From Tieghemostelium lacteum (lineage: Eukaryota; Evosea; Eumycetozoa; Dictyosteliales; Raperosteliaceae): 64,000 nt of DNA. How positions within the stretch are numbered: the stretch's first letter is position 1; every line of letters begins with the position of its first letter. This document shows positions 42,358 through 54,758 of this stretch, one piece after another. The position numbers and the translations under genes are program-made. The notes beneath the pieces are model-generated. The model had not been told where the DNA came from. It was given only the letters and a program-made list of their open reading frames with translations, and made no database searches. Location of the stretch: contig LODT01000001.1 in assembly GCA_001606155.1 (NCBI GenBank), forward strand, positions 496,001 through 560,000, written 5' to 3'.

Positions 42358-44157
42358 TTACCTTATTGCATTCATTTGTTGCTGTTGTTGTTGCTGTTGC
42401 TGCTGTTGTTGTTGTTGGATTTGGTTTAAGACATATGGGATTTCAAAATTGAAAAGACAGAGAATAAAGAAATACTCAATGAGAGAGTAACTACTGTAAA
42501 TGGCAATGGGGTGGAACCCAGATGGGAATAGGATAATATAATGAATGAGAAGATAAAGTATACCAAGACACATGATCGGGTAGTAGGTTGTAGATGACTT
42601 GGATTTTAGACACCATGTTGAAAAGTAACATGTCAACAGAGTAGTCAATAGGAATATAAGGTACTCTGATGATATAAAATAACTGAAAATGTCAATGTAC
42701 CCCAACTGAATGATTACAAATACCAAAACGATGAGTATATTATGTACAATAGTATAGAAAATCTGTCTGGGGTCTCTGTGGATCTGTGAGGTTATATTAA
42801 TGATAGAGTACTCGCATATCCGTATAGAGATATTAAATATAATCAGAATACTAAAAAATATCAAATTACATTCCACCAATTTTTGAATGATTGATATAAA
42901 AGTCTCCAGAGATACTTCGTTAAAAGTAGTAGAATAGTGTGTCAAATTAATAATCTGATTCTCATTGAGATTCTTTAGGTAGCCATATCCCATAAAACTA
43001 TTAACCAAGTTATTTATAATCACAATATCATAACCAATGATACCCAATATGAAACCATGAAAACCACCACCTAAACATGTTTCGTTCTTGTAGATATCAA
43101 TATGATAACTACTGATATTGTAGTTCTCTCTCAGTCCTTCTGACATTAAAAGAAAACCTTTTTGAAAAGAGAATTCATATCTAGCAGTTGTAAACAACCT
43201 ATCCTGTGCCATTGATAAAGTCTCTGTTGACGACGACGAAGATGATGATGAACTATGAAATAAATAATTTACAATCCTTCTATATAAACTAACTTTTCCA
43301 TTACTATAATTATTATTATTCTTATTATTGGATTGTAATTGATTCTTTTCGTAATCTCTACTGAAATATATTTGATTCTGATAGTTTATATATGACTTTT
43401 CAATTTTACTATTAGCTGGTGATGAAGAAGATGAACTACCTTTTTGTTGATTTGATGCTGTATTACCATTATTACTATTGGTATTAAACAATAGATTTAA
43501 AAATTTTGTACTCAGGTAAGATATAGGTTGATGTAATATATCCGTATCTAAAATCTCACCTGTTAATCTTAGAATAGTTTTAAATATTGATTTTTTACTA
43601 CTATTATTTATATCTTCTGTATTTTGTTGCTGTTGTTGTTGTTGTTGTTTTTGTTGTTGTTGTTGTTGTTTATTTTCTTCCATTTGATTATTAATACTAG
43701 TAGGATCCTCTTGGTTATTTAAATAAGAATTTGTTGTAAACACATGAAATTTACTATTATGTTGATGTTGATAATGTTCGTCTAATAATTCTACTTCTTC
43801 TTGTATTATATCTTTTGGTGACGGTGGTGGTGACGATGGTTCTGTAGTGGTGGTAGTGGTGGGTTGTGGAGGAGGAGGTTCAGTAGTTATTGCTGAAGGT
43901 GACTGATAATGTGACTCTTTTATAGATATAGTCAAAATGTCAAATCTTGATTTTGGAAAATTCCTATAAAATATATCTTCAATACAAGTGGCTTTATATA
44001 CAAATTGACCATGCATTATAAATAGTGATGATAGGAATATGGATATAATAATCAAAACAATTATCTCTATACAAAATCTAATCTTTGGTGATGATATTTG
44101 ATTTATGTGTCTTATAAACTCAACATATCCAACAAAGTTTTGATTATTATTTTCCAT
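42358..44157 (-). CDS. tmem259: membralin (TMEM259) homologue, ER membrane protein
   Basis: Single exon on the minus strand, 599 residues. One TM helix is near the N-terminus (IIVLIIISIFLSSLFIMHG). A long luminal-looking region rich in low-complexity Gln, Ser and Asn follows, then a conserved domain (RYEFSFQKGFLLMSEGLREN, NETCLGGGFHGFILGIIGYD, LTHYSTTFNEVSLETF) and a C-terminal cluster of helices ending in FNFEIPYVLNQIQ before poly-Gln. Human membralin shows the same order, including the EYGFL line, the GYD motif, and the ELPAILQQV end. Membralin takes part in ER-associated degradation in animals. The low-complexity inserts make it longer in the luminal part than expected. Confidence 0.8.
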   Translation of the reverse strand: MENNNQNFVGYVEFIRHINQISSPKIRFCIEIIVLIIISIFLSSLFIMHGQFVYKATCIEDIFYRNFPKSRFDILTISIKESHYQSPSAITTEPPPPQPTTTTTTEPSSPPPSPKDIIQEEVELLDEHYQHQHNSKFHVFTTNSYLNNQEDPTSINNQMEENKQQQQQQKQQQQQQQQNTEDINNSSKKSIFKTILRLTGEILDTDILHQPISYLSTKFLNLLFNTNSNNGNTASNQQKGSSSSSSPANSKIEKSYINYQNQIYFSRDYEKNQLQSNNKNNNNYSNGKVSLYRRIVNYLFHSSSSSSSSSTETLSMAQDRLFTTARYEFSFQKGFLLMSEGLRENYNISSYHIDIYKNETCLGGGFHGFILGIIGYDIVIINNLVNSFMGYGYLKNLNENQIINLTHYSTTFNEVSLETFISIIQKLVECNLIFFSILIIFNISIRICEYSIINITSQIHRDPRQIFYTIVHNILIVLVFVIIQLGYIDIFSYFISSEYLIFLLTTLLTCYFSTWCLKSKSSTTYYPIMCLGILYLLIHYIILFPSGFHPIAIYSSYSLIEYFFILCLFNFEIPYVLNQIQQQQQQQQQQQQQQMNAIR

Positions 44158-44309
44158 CTATACTACAATTTCTGTCATATTACCAAAAACAGTTTAATTG
44201 AACATAAAAAATGATGATGGTGAAATAAAAAAATAAAAAAAAAATAAAATTTAAATTAAATTAATTAAAAAAAAAATTAAAATAAAATAATACTTTAGAT
44301 TATATTTTA

Positions 44310-46133
44310 TTACCAATATAATTTTATAATTAAAACAGTTGAATTGTCTCCACTACCTCTATTGAAAGCTTCTTCAACTACTTTTTTTGCAACCTCATTA
44401 GGTTCCCAATCTAATTTTTTGGAATGGTATTGATCTTCAATGGTTTTGTTGATAAAATCTATCAGTTCCTGATTGTTAAATACGTCCCATATACCATCGG
44501 TTGCCAGTACAAAATATTGGTCAACTTCACCATAATTGTTTTGGTGTTGAGAGCAATAATACATTTTACTATGTTGACAATTTAAATTGGACTGACTACT
44601 ATTGATCATATTAAAAGTTTTGGTATTTCCACTGCTCAGAGATGGACTTGAACTAATAGGTGTTTGTAGTTTCTCACTGAGTGGTTCTTTACTGAACGGA
44701 GGTGTATCGATGGAGGAACTAGGTGACTGATGGTGGCTAGGTTCAATATTAAATCTAGGTGAACTATTGTGTCTTCTAGGTTGCTCTCTAGCTTGAATTT
44801 GTGGTGATGTAGTTACAAAATTACTTTTACTTGCTGCTTTTATATAGGATGAGGACTTGGAAGGTGACAATTTATAGAGATTAGATGATGAGGTTTTAGA
44901 GGAACTAAATGGTGATGGCGTGGATAAAACTGATGTAGGTGACCCATTAATAGGTGATGAATTTAAACTTGAAGAATGATTCTTTCTCTTGTTTGGTGCA
45001 GGTCCTTTTAATGTTAAAACTATAAATTCAGGGTCACAAATAACCCATTTCTTTAAGGCTATATCACCAATACCACGAGAGACTGATAGTACACCTCCAA
45101 CTCTCCACAACAGTTCATCGTAATCCCATTCAATTTTACCTCCACTACTAACAATTCTCTGTTTTTCTTTGGTATTACATGGTTTATGATCATAAGACAA
45201 TGGTATAGCTTTTCCAGATCTACATAATACACCTCTACTATCACCAGCATTTGCAACTACCAGTATAGGTTGCATTCCAGGTGGATTACTCAAAACTGCT
45301 ACCAAACATGTAGTACCACCAGTCTTTTTATTTCTAAATTTCTTACAATATCTCGAGTCAAGTTGGTGGTAGGTATCAAATAGTGCCTTTTGAATTTTAT
45401 CTGAACGATTTTGAATCTCTTGTTGAAAATTGGATTGGTTGTATAAATGATGATTGTATTTCATGAAATTTGGGCTGTCAAAGTGAACTTTGGGACTGGA
45501 ACTTGCAGATCCACTATTAATACCCAAATATCCAGTTTTATTATTGTTCTCTTTCAGATTCTTATTGAGTACTGTTACCAACTTTTTCTGTACAAATGAA
45601 CTTGCTTTATCTCCTCCATGACCATCAAAAACACCAAAAACTGAAATTGCATCGTCTTCACCAAAATCAGTTTTTATTCTGTATCTGTCTTCCATGTATT
45701 TTCTTCCGCCTTGAAATTCATGACAACCAAATTTCATTTCAAAATTGAGATTCTCCAGTGCCTGTAGCCATCCATTGCCACTGTTGTGTAGATTTGAATC
45801 TACCAAAGTGGAGGAACTGGAGCTACTAGACATGGTGTCAGAGACACCACTGGCAATGCCGGTGTTACTACTGGGGATATACATTGGTGACCCTAGAGTA
45901 CCTTCTTTACCCATGTCACCCTTTCCTTCCTCCATTATCAACATGTCATCTGGTATTCCATAATCTATAGGTGCCATAGGTGTCATATAGAGTATAGGCG
46001 AGGGTACAAAAGATTGTCCATCCCCTGTTCTTGACAAACCCCCATTTCCACTGCCAATACCATTCGATGTACTGCTATTAGTTTGTCCTTTGAAAAAATT
46101 AATAATATTCATTGTGGTTTCACCAGTGTACAC
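44310..46133 (-). CDS. PP2C-family Ser/Thr phosphatase with a large internal insert
   Basis: Single exon on the minus strand, 607 residues. The catalytic motifs are in order: GGRKYMEDRYR (about 140), VFGVFDGHGG (about 163), KTGGTTCLVAVL, VVANAGDSRGVL, WRVGGVLSVSRGIGD, then after a Ser/Pro/Asn-rich insert of about 150 residues, FVLATDGIWDVF (about 543) and SGDNSTVLIIK at the end. The metal-binding Asp residues (MED, DGHGG, DG, GDN) are all present, so it should be an active Mn/Mg-dependent phosphatase. The insert sits between the SRGIGD block and the last two metal motifs. The N-terminal 115 residues are Ser/Gly-rich. The substrate is unknown. Confidence 0.9.
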   Translation of the reverse strand: MYTGETTMNIINFFKGQTNSSTSNGIGSGNGGLSRTGDGQSFVPSPILYMTPMAPIDYGIPDDMLIMEEGKGDMGKEGTLGSPMYIPSSNTGIASGVSDTMSSSSSSSTLVDSNLHNSGNGWLQALENLNFEMKFGCHEFQGGRKYMEDRYRIKTDFGEDDAISVFGVFDGHGGDKASSFVQKKLVTVLNKNLKENNNKTGYLGINSGSASSSPKVHFDSPNFMKYNHHLYNQSNFQQEIQNRSDKIQKALFDTYHQLDSRYCKKFRNKKTGGTTCLVAVLSNPPGMQPILVVANAGDSRGVLCRSGKAIPLSYDHKPCNTKEKQRIVSSGGKIEWDYDELLWRVGGVLSVSRGIGDIALKKWVICDPEFIVLTLKGPAPNKRKNHSSSLNSSPINGSPTSVLSTPSPFSSSKTSSSNLYKLSPSKSSSYIKAASKSNFVTTSPQIQAREQPRRHNSSPRFNIEPSHHQSPSSSIDTPPFSKEPLSEKLQTPISSSPSLSSGNTKTFNMINSSQSNLNCQHSKMYYCSQHQNNYGEVDQYFVLATDGIWDVFNNQELIDFINKTIEDQYHSKKLDWEPNEVAKKVVEEAFNRGSGDNSTVLIIKLYW

Positions 46134-47000
46134 TCGTCCTATTGTTTCACAAAATTACTATAAAAATAAAAATAAATACTTTTAAATAGAAAGAAAAGAA
46201 CTGTCTTGTCTCTAGGTAAGATTATTATAAAATAATAAAAACAGAGGATGAGGTATAGAAATTATGTGAAATATAATTGAATTAAATTAAATTAAAAAAG
46301 AATAATATATCATTAAAGTAGATAAAATTAAAATAGTATGACAAATGAGTGTGATAGTTAATTATTTTTCTGTCTCTATCATTCCAATTAGTGTATGTGT
46401 GTGTGTAGGTGTGTGATTTATTTTTTCAAATGGGGTAATATTTATATTTTTATCTTTTTATAGTAGAAGTGTGTGGGGGGAGGGTTAGTCAATATCGATA
46501 TCAACTAGAGAATGCCAGTGAGTAGGAATTAATTTTTAGTTTTTGTTATTCAAGATGATTTGATGGGATTTTTATGAGTGCATCAATGTGTGGGTGTTGT
46601 GTTTAGGGGTTGTTTGATTAGATCGAAATGGGGTGTGTAAATCCAAATCAATTAGGTAATATATTCAAAATTTGATGTCATTATGAGACACCATGGGGAA
46701 ATATTTGAAATCCGAATTCTTATAATTTATTTTTATCAATAGTGTGTATATTTAACCAATATTACATTAATAGCAATGAAAATATTTTCTTGTAATTCTA
46801 TTACTGTAATTTGATCATGTCTATATCAAGTTATAAGAAGTTGCTTTCTTAAGAATTATAAATTCAATGATTGAGGAACAATTAAAAATGAAATAAAATT
46901 TTGAAATTTTAAAAACCCTCTAATTTTTAAATTTTCATATTTTTTTTTCAACGTTTTTTTTTTATTTGATGTTCTTTGGGTGTAGAAGAAATATATAAAA
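46134..47000. promoter_or_regulatory. divergent promoter region between PP2C and TPR genes, with GT-rich blocks
   Basis: An 867-bp spacer between divergent starts at 46133 (minus) and 47001 (plus). A GT repeat at 46391-46415 (gtgtatgtgtgtgtgtaggt) and a G-rich block at 46469-46487 (gtgtgtggggggaggg) stand out from the AT-rich background and resemble G-box type promoter elements of Dictyostelium. An antisense frame at 46856-47164 overlaps TPR exon 1 and is not credible. I see no other gene. Confidence 0.4.
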
Positions 47001-50000
47001 ATGACTACTCCCATGAATGATTGGAATTGTAGTTTTATGACAAAAGATGAATATAACTTGTCGCTACAAAACCCAATTGCAATCATTTTTAAAGCTGAAA
47101 GTAAAATTAAACAGTTAAATAAGACATTGGAATCTACACTTGCTAAGCAATCAACTGATTCCACAAATTCACGTTTGTATTACTACTTTTTATAATATTT
47201 GATACGTAAAGTGGGTTCACAGTATTCTCTAACCATTGAAATTTTACAACAGAACAATTATTTCAACAGTTAGAAAAGGATTTTATAAGTTCAAAAAAAG
47301 AAGTTGAACAATTGAATAGTCAGAATTTACAGTTAAAAAGAGAAATACAAGATTTAAGTATGTTTACTTTAAAGTTCTACGAAAGAGGAATAATGTTTAA
47401 AATTGACACATGTTTTTATTTTTATAGACAGTAAAAATCAAGAACTCTATTCTGATTCATTGAAATTAAAGAGTAATTCAATTGAAAAGGATTCAAAGAC
47501 TAATGTAATTAGTAAATTATATGATGAATTACAGGAGGAGAAATCAAATCTATTATTGATTATTGAAAGAAAAGATAAGGATTTGAAAGAAGAGGCCGAA
47601 TCTGTATCTAAACTAACTGATAAACTTAATGAATTCATTAAAGAACGGTCAGAACTCAAATCAAAATTGATTTCTGTCGAAAATGACCAATCTTCAAATG
47701 AATTTCAAATCAGTCGTCTTAAACAAGAAATCTCAGAACTACGTAAACAAAATGAGCAATTGGATGACACCACTAAGAAACAAACTCTTAATTATTTTAA
47801 TGAAATTAAAGATCTGGTAAGTAATGTTGAATATAGGTTTGTTTGTATCTACTCAACTAAACTAATTAGAGATATCAAAAACATTATAGAAATCATTAAA
47901 TTTTGAATTAAAAATGAAAAATGATCAATTAAATGACCAATTAGAGAAACTAAATCAATCTAATGGTTCTTTGAATCAAAAGATTAATGATTTGGAACAA
48001 ATGTTAACAAAGATTAAAGAAGATGTTAAAAAGATCAAGTCAGAGAAATTAGAGGCAAATGGTCAGTTTGAACATGAATTAGAGGTCAAACAGAGATTGG
48101 TAACTTTATACAAGGAGAATAGTGAGGAGTACAGTAAAAAGATTCAGAGTTTACAATCACAGATTGATCAATACAAAGAACATGATAGAAAGATGAAGCA
48201 AGATCACGATAATTCTTATAGAAAGATGGAAGAAGCCTATGAAAGTCTTCAAGAGGATTATCAACGTGTAATTAGAGAATATGATGAATTCAAACAGTCT
48301 ACAGCACAGGGTAGTAAACAGGGTAATGTAGATATCAGTCAGATGGATATACCAGTACTCAGTGATAATGTGAAATCACGTATCATTGAAACTACCAATT
48401 TGGGTACTAGAGATGATATTAGAAGAGAACTACTAGATATGGTACAGAGATACGATGATCTTACTAAATTGGCATTGAATGAGAAAAAAGAGAAAAGATT
48501 TGTTCAGGAGCAATTGAATTTCGTCTTGGTTGAAGTTGAGAAGAAAGCACCTATTATTCATGAACAGAATAAAGACTATCAAAGATTAGTCAAGAATCAA
48601 GAGAAGTTATTAGACTCTCTAACTGAACTCCAACATCAGAAAGACTCTTTGTCTCTCAAGGCACAGGCAATCACTGCTGAGAACCAAAAACTAAAGAATG
48701 AAATAACAGATCTACAGAAACAGATTTGCTATCTACTAAAAGAGAATCTCGAGCAGAGTGGAGCTAATATGCATGCTGATAGTGGATTAATTAGATCACT
48801 TAACCAGTCTATCAACCAAAATCATGCTGAAACTGATCAAATTATCCCAGATAGTTTAATCACTTTTGGAAATATAGAGGAATTACAAATTAGAAACCAA
48901 GATCTTCTCAAACAGGTTAGATTCTTCCAACAAGAGATTCAAAACTATCAAGAATTGTCAAAGAAACTGGAGAGTGCTGCTAAGGAATTGGATATGTTAA
49001 AGTCAACTAGAGAGAGACAATCAGAGGTTATTGACAGTCTTTCTAAACAAAAAGAACATTGGAGATCTGTAGCTCAACAATCTTCATCATCTACTAATAG
49101 TCCATTTATACATAATAATGGATCTCCAAATGATGTATCTACAGGCCCAATTTCATTGAACGACTTGGATGCAACTCCTACTAAAGTTGGAAGCACTGTT
49201 TTCGGTCAATCTATTCCAAATCATCAGTACAATAGTCAGTCATCACAGAAACAACAAGAACAACAACAACAGTTGAATCAGTCTCAGCAACAGTTCCAAG
49301 ATCTAAAGAAATCGTTTGAGTTACTGCAAAAAGAGTGTGAAATATCGACTAAGGAAAGACAAGCCAGTGAAAAAGAAATGTTCTTAAAGATTGAGTCACT
49401 TAAGGATGTAAATACCACATTGAAACTTAGCCTCTCTCAATTGGAAGCTGAAAAGAGTATAAATGCAGATCGTTTGAAATTACTAGGTGACTCACTAAAG
49501 ACACAAACTACAGAATTGGACAGTTACAGAAAGAAATGCGAAGAGTACACTCAGATTATTATCAATCATCAAAAATCAATTGAGATACTGAATAACAATG
49601 TACAGAGATCCGATGAATTGCGTAACCAAGCTGAGGTTAGATTAACTCATCTCAAGGGTGAAAATGAACTTTTGAAACAATCAGAATCACGTTTATTGGA
49701 GATTAATAAATCCATTAGTATAGAGAAGATTTCAATTGAATCTCTATTGGAGAAAGTCAATTCACTCAACACTGCCAAAGAATCTTCTGAATCTGAGCTC
49801 AGAAAGAGAATGGAGAACGATTTGATTACTCAAGATCAAACTCGTATTTCACTGAGAAAAGAACTAGACCAAACCAAACAGACTTACAAGGATTTGGAAA
49901 TCTCATTGAATCATCAGTTAACAGAGTCAAGAGAGAGATACGAAAAACGTGAGAAGGAATTAATGGATACCAAGGAAAATCTACTGAAACTAAAAATCTC

Positions 50001-53000
50001 AGAGCAAAATCTCATCCAAAAGGTGTCAACATTAGAGAATCAATTGCAAAACTCTGAGAATCGTATCAATACTTTATTGGAAAGACAATCACAGCAACAG
50101 TCACCTATACACCCTGTTACCCCACAAAACCAACAACAACAGCAACAGCCACAGTCTTCTATTAGTTCATTGGATTTGTCATTGGCAAGATCTGAAATTG
50201 AGTCTTTGAAAGAGTCATTGAATCAAGAGAAAGAGAATGTTATTCACTATAAGACTATCGCATTCTCAAGTGATACTGATCTAAGTAAACTCAAGGAAGA
50301 ATACACACGTGTCAAGATGGAATTGGAAGATAAACTCAAGGAGACTTTAGAGGAATTGTCTCAGAGTAGACAGCAGCAAGAGGAGCAGAAACTACGTCTG
50401 AACAAATTGGAAAACTTCTCACATACTCATCAAAAGGATATAGATGATATTGTAGAAGCTAAAAACAGTTTGGAAAAAGAAAAACAAACTTTGTATGACA
50501 AGATTTCTCAGTTGACTAAAGATCTTGAGGCTGCAATTGATGAATCAAAGATTCAACAAAACCTCTATAAACAGGCTAATGAAAACTATGAACGTGAGAT
50601 TGTGGCTCATGCTAAGAATATTAAAGTACTTCCACAGTTGAGATCGGATTTAGCAGATTCTAGAACTAAAATGAATTCTATTCAGAATCAGAAGGATATT
50701 GCGGTTCAGGAACTTCAGGAAGCTAAAGCAAGTTGGTTACAACAAGAGTCATTGTTTAAGGCACAGATGAATGAGATGGAAGAACGAATGAAGGATCTCA
50801 AGCACCATAATACACTATTACAGAGTCAGATTGATACCATCACATTGAAGACCAGTCAAATGGATAGAGTTAATCAAATGATGCAGACTAATAATACTTC
50901 TCAATTGAATGCTGGTGATAGTGAAAAACTTCTTTCTGAATTGAGAGAGGTCATTCAAATTCAAGGTAGAGAACAAAAGATTTTGGAGGTAAAGAACGAA
51001 TCTTTAATGCAAGAGTCAATAAGATTGAAACAATCGTTACAGTATTCTCAGAATACTATTGATCAATTAAATCAACAAATTCAACAGGATCAAGAGAATA
51101 TGAAGAATCTTACTGTTAGCAGTTGGAAACATGAAGAGGTACTTAAACAATTGGAGCAAATGAATCTCTTTAAGGAATCTAATGTCATGTTGAAAGATGA
51201 AACTAAACGTCTCAATCAAATGATTGAAGAATTGAGAAAACAAGTACAAGAACGTGACCAAAAACTTGTACCTGTAACTCAAGAGAACCGTCGTTTACAA
51301 TCAGAGAACCAGGTTCTACAACAGGAAATTGAAGCTCAGAAATTGGAGATTGCCAACTGGTCTAATAAAGCTCAGAAACTATTGAATAAGTACCAATCTA
51401 TAGACCCAGATGAACATCAGAAACTTGTAGAACAAAACGAAACTCTCACTCAGGAACTAAAGACCCTTAATACCACCACAGAAGAGTTGAGAAAGCAATT
51501 TGAAGATGTAAAGAAACATGCTAAACATTGGAAAGAGGAGTCAAAGAAACTTGGTAATATTAAAAAAGAGAAATTGGAAATTGAAACCCAAAACAAAACA
51601 TTAGAGCAACAAATGAACACTCAAATTCAATCCTATAAACAACAGTTGGAGAAAGCACAGGAAACTGTTACTACCAACCAAGAAAACTTTGATAAACAGT
51701 TATTAGAGTTAAAGAAAAAGAATGCTCTACTAGAGAGAATAAAGAAACCATTAGCTCAACAACCTGGATCTGTGTCTCAACAGGATCATGATTTAGTTAA
51801 AACTGAAATGGAATCACTTAAAAAGACAAATGATGATAAGGATAAAGAATTGAATATAATCAGAATGAAATTAAAGGTTCTTGAGAGAATGAATAAAAAT
51901 GCTCCTCAAGTTGCTCAAAGTAGTACCACTGCTGCTACTTCTACAACCACTGCTACTACTTCTACTCCTGTAATTGCAGCTACTGCAACTACTCCTACTA
52001 CCACCACTACTGCTACTACATCTACTCCTGTAATTGCAGCTACTGCAACTACAACAGCTACAACACAAGCAGTTCCTGTTCCAACCGAACCTGTAGCTAA
52101 AAAGAGATTAATTAAGAAACCAGCATTGTCACAACTTCAAACAATGTTATCACAACCAACTACCACTACTACAACATCTACAACCACACCAATAACCCCT
52201 ACTACTACAACTACAACACCATTGAATGCTAGTACAACTCCTGGTACAACTCCATCATCAACAACACCATTACCAACCAAATCTAGTATATTTGCACCAA
52301 ATTCACCAAATCCATTGGCATCCACTGCACCAACTGGTGTATTTTCACCATCTATTTTCTCACCAACTTTAACACCATCAACTATTCCATCTACTACCAA
52401 TACATTAGAAACTCCCTCTGAATCAACTGCTAACACTACAACAACTGCAACACCAATACCAACAACAACAACAACTACTACCAACACTGACCAAACAACC
52501 GATATTAATATAAGCAATAATAATATAGAAGAAGGTGAAGACATTGAAGAAGAGGAAGAAGAAGAATCTAACCATGTTGTAAAAAAACTTAAAGTAGATA
52601 ACCACTCTTCTATAAATACATTTACAGATCAAGAAGAGGTAGAAACTGAAGATACTCCAATACACAATAATGGAGATACAGAAATCTTTGATGTTGAAGA
52701 TGAAGTTGATGAAACCACAGATGATAACACAATGATGACTGATGTAAATTTAGATAACTCAAATAACAGTACCTCAACTACAACCGAACAACCTCTATCC
52801 TTATCCTCTGAAACCACAGTTCAACAAAATCCACCAACTCTACCTCAAAAAAGAAGACTAAAGAAAAATAATCCAGCAGTACCAATTCCTGATAACTTGG
52901 TACCACCTTCTCAATTGGCAACAAAACCTGCTGCTAAAAAACCATCTCCACAAACTACATCAACTGATGATTTAAACAATGATATAAACCCATCCGAAGA

Positions 53001-53007
53001 ATCTTAA
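47001..53007 (+). CDS. tpr: TPR/Mlp nuclear-basket nucleoporin, four exons
   Basis: Model: exons 47001-47172, 47253-47357, 47428-47816 and 47890-53007, all GT-AG and in phase, giving 1927 residues. Nearly the whole of residues 20 to about 1530 is heptad-rich coiled coil, with a break around a Ser/Asn/Gln-rich patch (near 49080-49280). The last third of exon 4 is Thr/Pro/Ser-rich and ends in acidic stretches and a basic GxxPKRRLKK-like segment. A long coiled coil of about 1500 residues plus acidic, disordered C-terminus is the TPR/Mlp1/Mlp2 plan. TPR forms the nuclear basket and takes part in mRNA export quality control and spindle checkpoint anchoring. Other giant coiled-coil proteins cannot be fully excluded without alignment. 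Confidence 0.72.
51949..52052 (+). repeat. two-copy 60-nt tandem duplication inside the TPR C-terminal region
   Basis: The block TACTCCTGTAATTGCAGCTA recurs exactly 60 bases apart (starting at 51963 and 52023), with flanking Thr/Ala codons also alike. The copies encode TSTPVIAATATT twice. This is an in-frame 20-codon duplication in a disordered Thr/Ala-rich stretch. Confidence 0.85.
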
Positions 53008-53281
53008 CTTAATCCATTGGGATAAATTAATTAATAAATATCTACTTTATATATAAAAAAGTACAATTATAATAATTATTCTTTCACTCTTTTAAAAACT
53101 CTTTCACAATAATATTTTCACTAAAACCTATCTGGATTTCAGCAGATTATTAAAATCTCTACCTTTTTTTTTTAAAACATTAAAATTTCCTTTTTTTGTG
53201 AAAAAATTTATTTGAAAATCAATTTAAAAGATTTTTTTGAAATTTCTTTTAGTTAATTTAAATAAATAATAAGATAACAGT

Positions 53282-53665
53282 ATGGATATAACATTCTCTC
53301 CTCCAAAATCACCTAAACCAACTAGAGAACAATTATTTGTTAAATCCCCAAATCATGATTGCATTTTAGAAAATCAAAGAGAATTAAATGCAATTCAAAA
53401 CCATCAGGAATATGTTCATGAGAAAGCAGAAAAAGGATTTTTTGACTATCAAAATGCCAGAGATAAGAATAAAAAAGTAAAAGATGAAAGAAATGAAGAA
53501 CATGTTGAAAGGGAAATGGAATACGAAAACGAAATGGAAAGAGCTGGAAAAAATAGAGAGAAATATTTAGATACAATCAAACAAAAAGGAATGACTGATG
53601 TAGAGCATTCCAAAGAAGTTGTAGAAAAATTAAAAAGTGATAAAGAACAATTTCCACAACATTAA
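53282..53665 (+). CDS. small charged helical protein, unrecognised
   Basis: Single exon, 127 residues. A short Pro/Lys N-terminus (FSPPKSPKPTRE) is followed by a continuous, highly charged helix (KKVKDERNEEHVEREMEYEN then EMERAGKNREKYLDTIKQKG). Composition and length recall stathmin-like tubulin-binding helices, including the Asn-Arg-Glu in the middle of the helix, but I see no clear stathmin repeat and do not assign it. No signal peptide or TM segment. The ATG follows an AT-rich leader with the usual A run. Confidence 0.6.
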   Translation: MDITFSPPKSPKPTREQLFVKSPNHDCILENQRELNAIQNHQEYVHEKAEKGFFDYQNARDKNKKVKDERNEEHVEREMEYENEMERAGKNREKYLDTIKQKGMTDVEHSKEVVEKLKSDKEQFPQH

Positions 53666-53810
53666 ATTTAAAAAACCTAAAGATATAAATATAAATTTTT
53701 AGTTTAAATATTCAATAATATTATGAATACCTATTTTTGAAAAACTAATAATATAAATAGGTTTTTATTCTTAGTTTTTTTAATGTTTTTTTCTATATTT
53801 TCTCAAAAAC

Positions 53811-54700
53811 ATGGCAGACGAAAACAAAATTAAATTTCCAGAACCTAAATCGGATAGAGATGCATATATAGTTGAAAATTCGCATGTACATCAAATTTAT
53901 GATAAGATTGCACTTCATTTTGATAGTACACGTTATAAAACATGGCCTATTATTGAAAAGTTTCTACTTGAATTGAATACCGGTTTAATTGGTATAGATG
54001 TCGGTTGTGGTAATGGTAAATATTTAGGTGTCAATAAGAATGTTCATTTAATTGGTTCAGATATATGTAGTAATTTCGCAAAGATTTCAAATGAAAAAGG
54101 ATTCGAAGCTTTGATTGCCGATGGTTTATTATTACCTTATAAATCTGATACATTTGTATGTACTCGTAGTTAGTTTGGCATCAATGATTGAATGTACATT
54201 ATTAATTGTGTAACAATGATAATTATTAGGATTTTGCAATTTCAATTGCAGTTATACACCATTTCTCAACATTTGAAAGAAGAGTGGATGCTCTAAGAGA
54301 GGTTGTTAGAACACTGAAACCTGGTGGAATATTCTTAGTTACTGCATGGTCAATTACACAAAAATGGAGAGGAAAGAATTACGATCATCAAGATGTAATG
54401 GTACCTTGGTTATTACAAGGTCAATTCTCAACATCTAAAAAAGAAAATGAAAATAATAATAATAATAAGAATAGTACAACTACAGATTCAAATAATAATA
54501 GTGAAAATAGTAATACTAATAGTAGTAGTGGTGGAAATATAACAGAAAAAGGTGGTACAAAATATGAAGTCTATCATAGATATTATCATTTGTTTGAAGA
54601 TGGTGAATTTGAAAGATTATTTAAAGAGATACCTGGATGTGAAATAATAAAAAATGATTTGGATCATGATAACTATAATTGTTTTGTTAGAAAGAAGTAA
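53811..54700 (+). CDS. trm9: TRM9/ALKBH8-type tRNA wobble-uridine methyltransferase
   Basis: Model: exon 1 53811-54155, intron 54156-54229 (74 bp), exon 2 54230-54700, giving 271 residues. The N-terminal ENSHVHQIYDKIALHFDSTR then YKTWP is the Trm9 signature. The SAM-binding motif is GIDVGCGNGKYL, followed by LIGSDICSNF and, across the intron, AISIAVIHHFSTFERRVDAL and LKPGGIFLVTAW. An Asn/Ser-rich insert precedes the final YHRYYHLFEDGEFERLF block, also conserved. Trm9 with Trm112 completes mcm5U at tRNA position 34. There is no AlkB or RRM domain, so this is the stand-alone form as in yeast. Confidence 0.9.
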
Positions 54701-54758
54701 TTTCTAATTAAAACATCATTTTAACCTTAAAAAAGTATTACTAGTTTTTTATTAATGA

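Noticed and set aside
52137-52817. Minus-strand Val/Gly-rich frames opposite the TPR tail
   Set aside because: Shadows of ACA/ACT threonine repeats.
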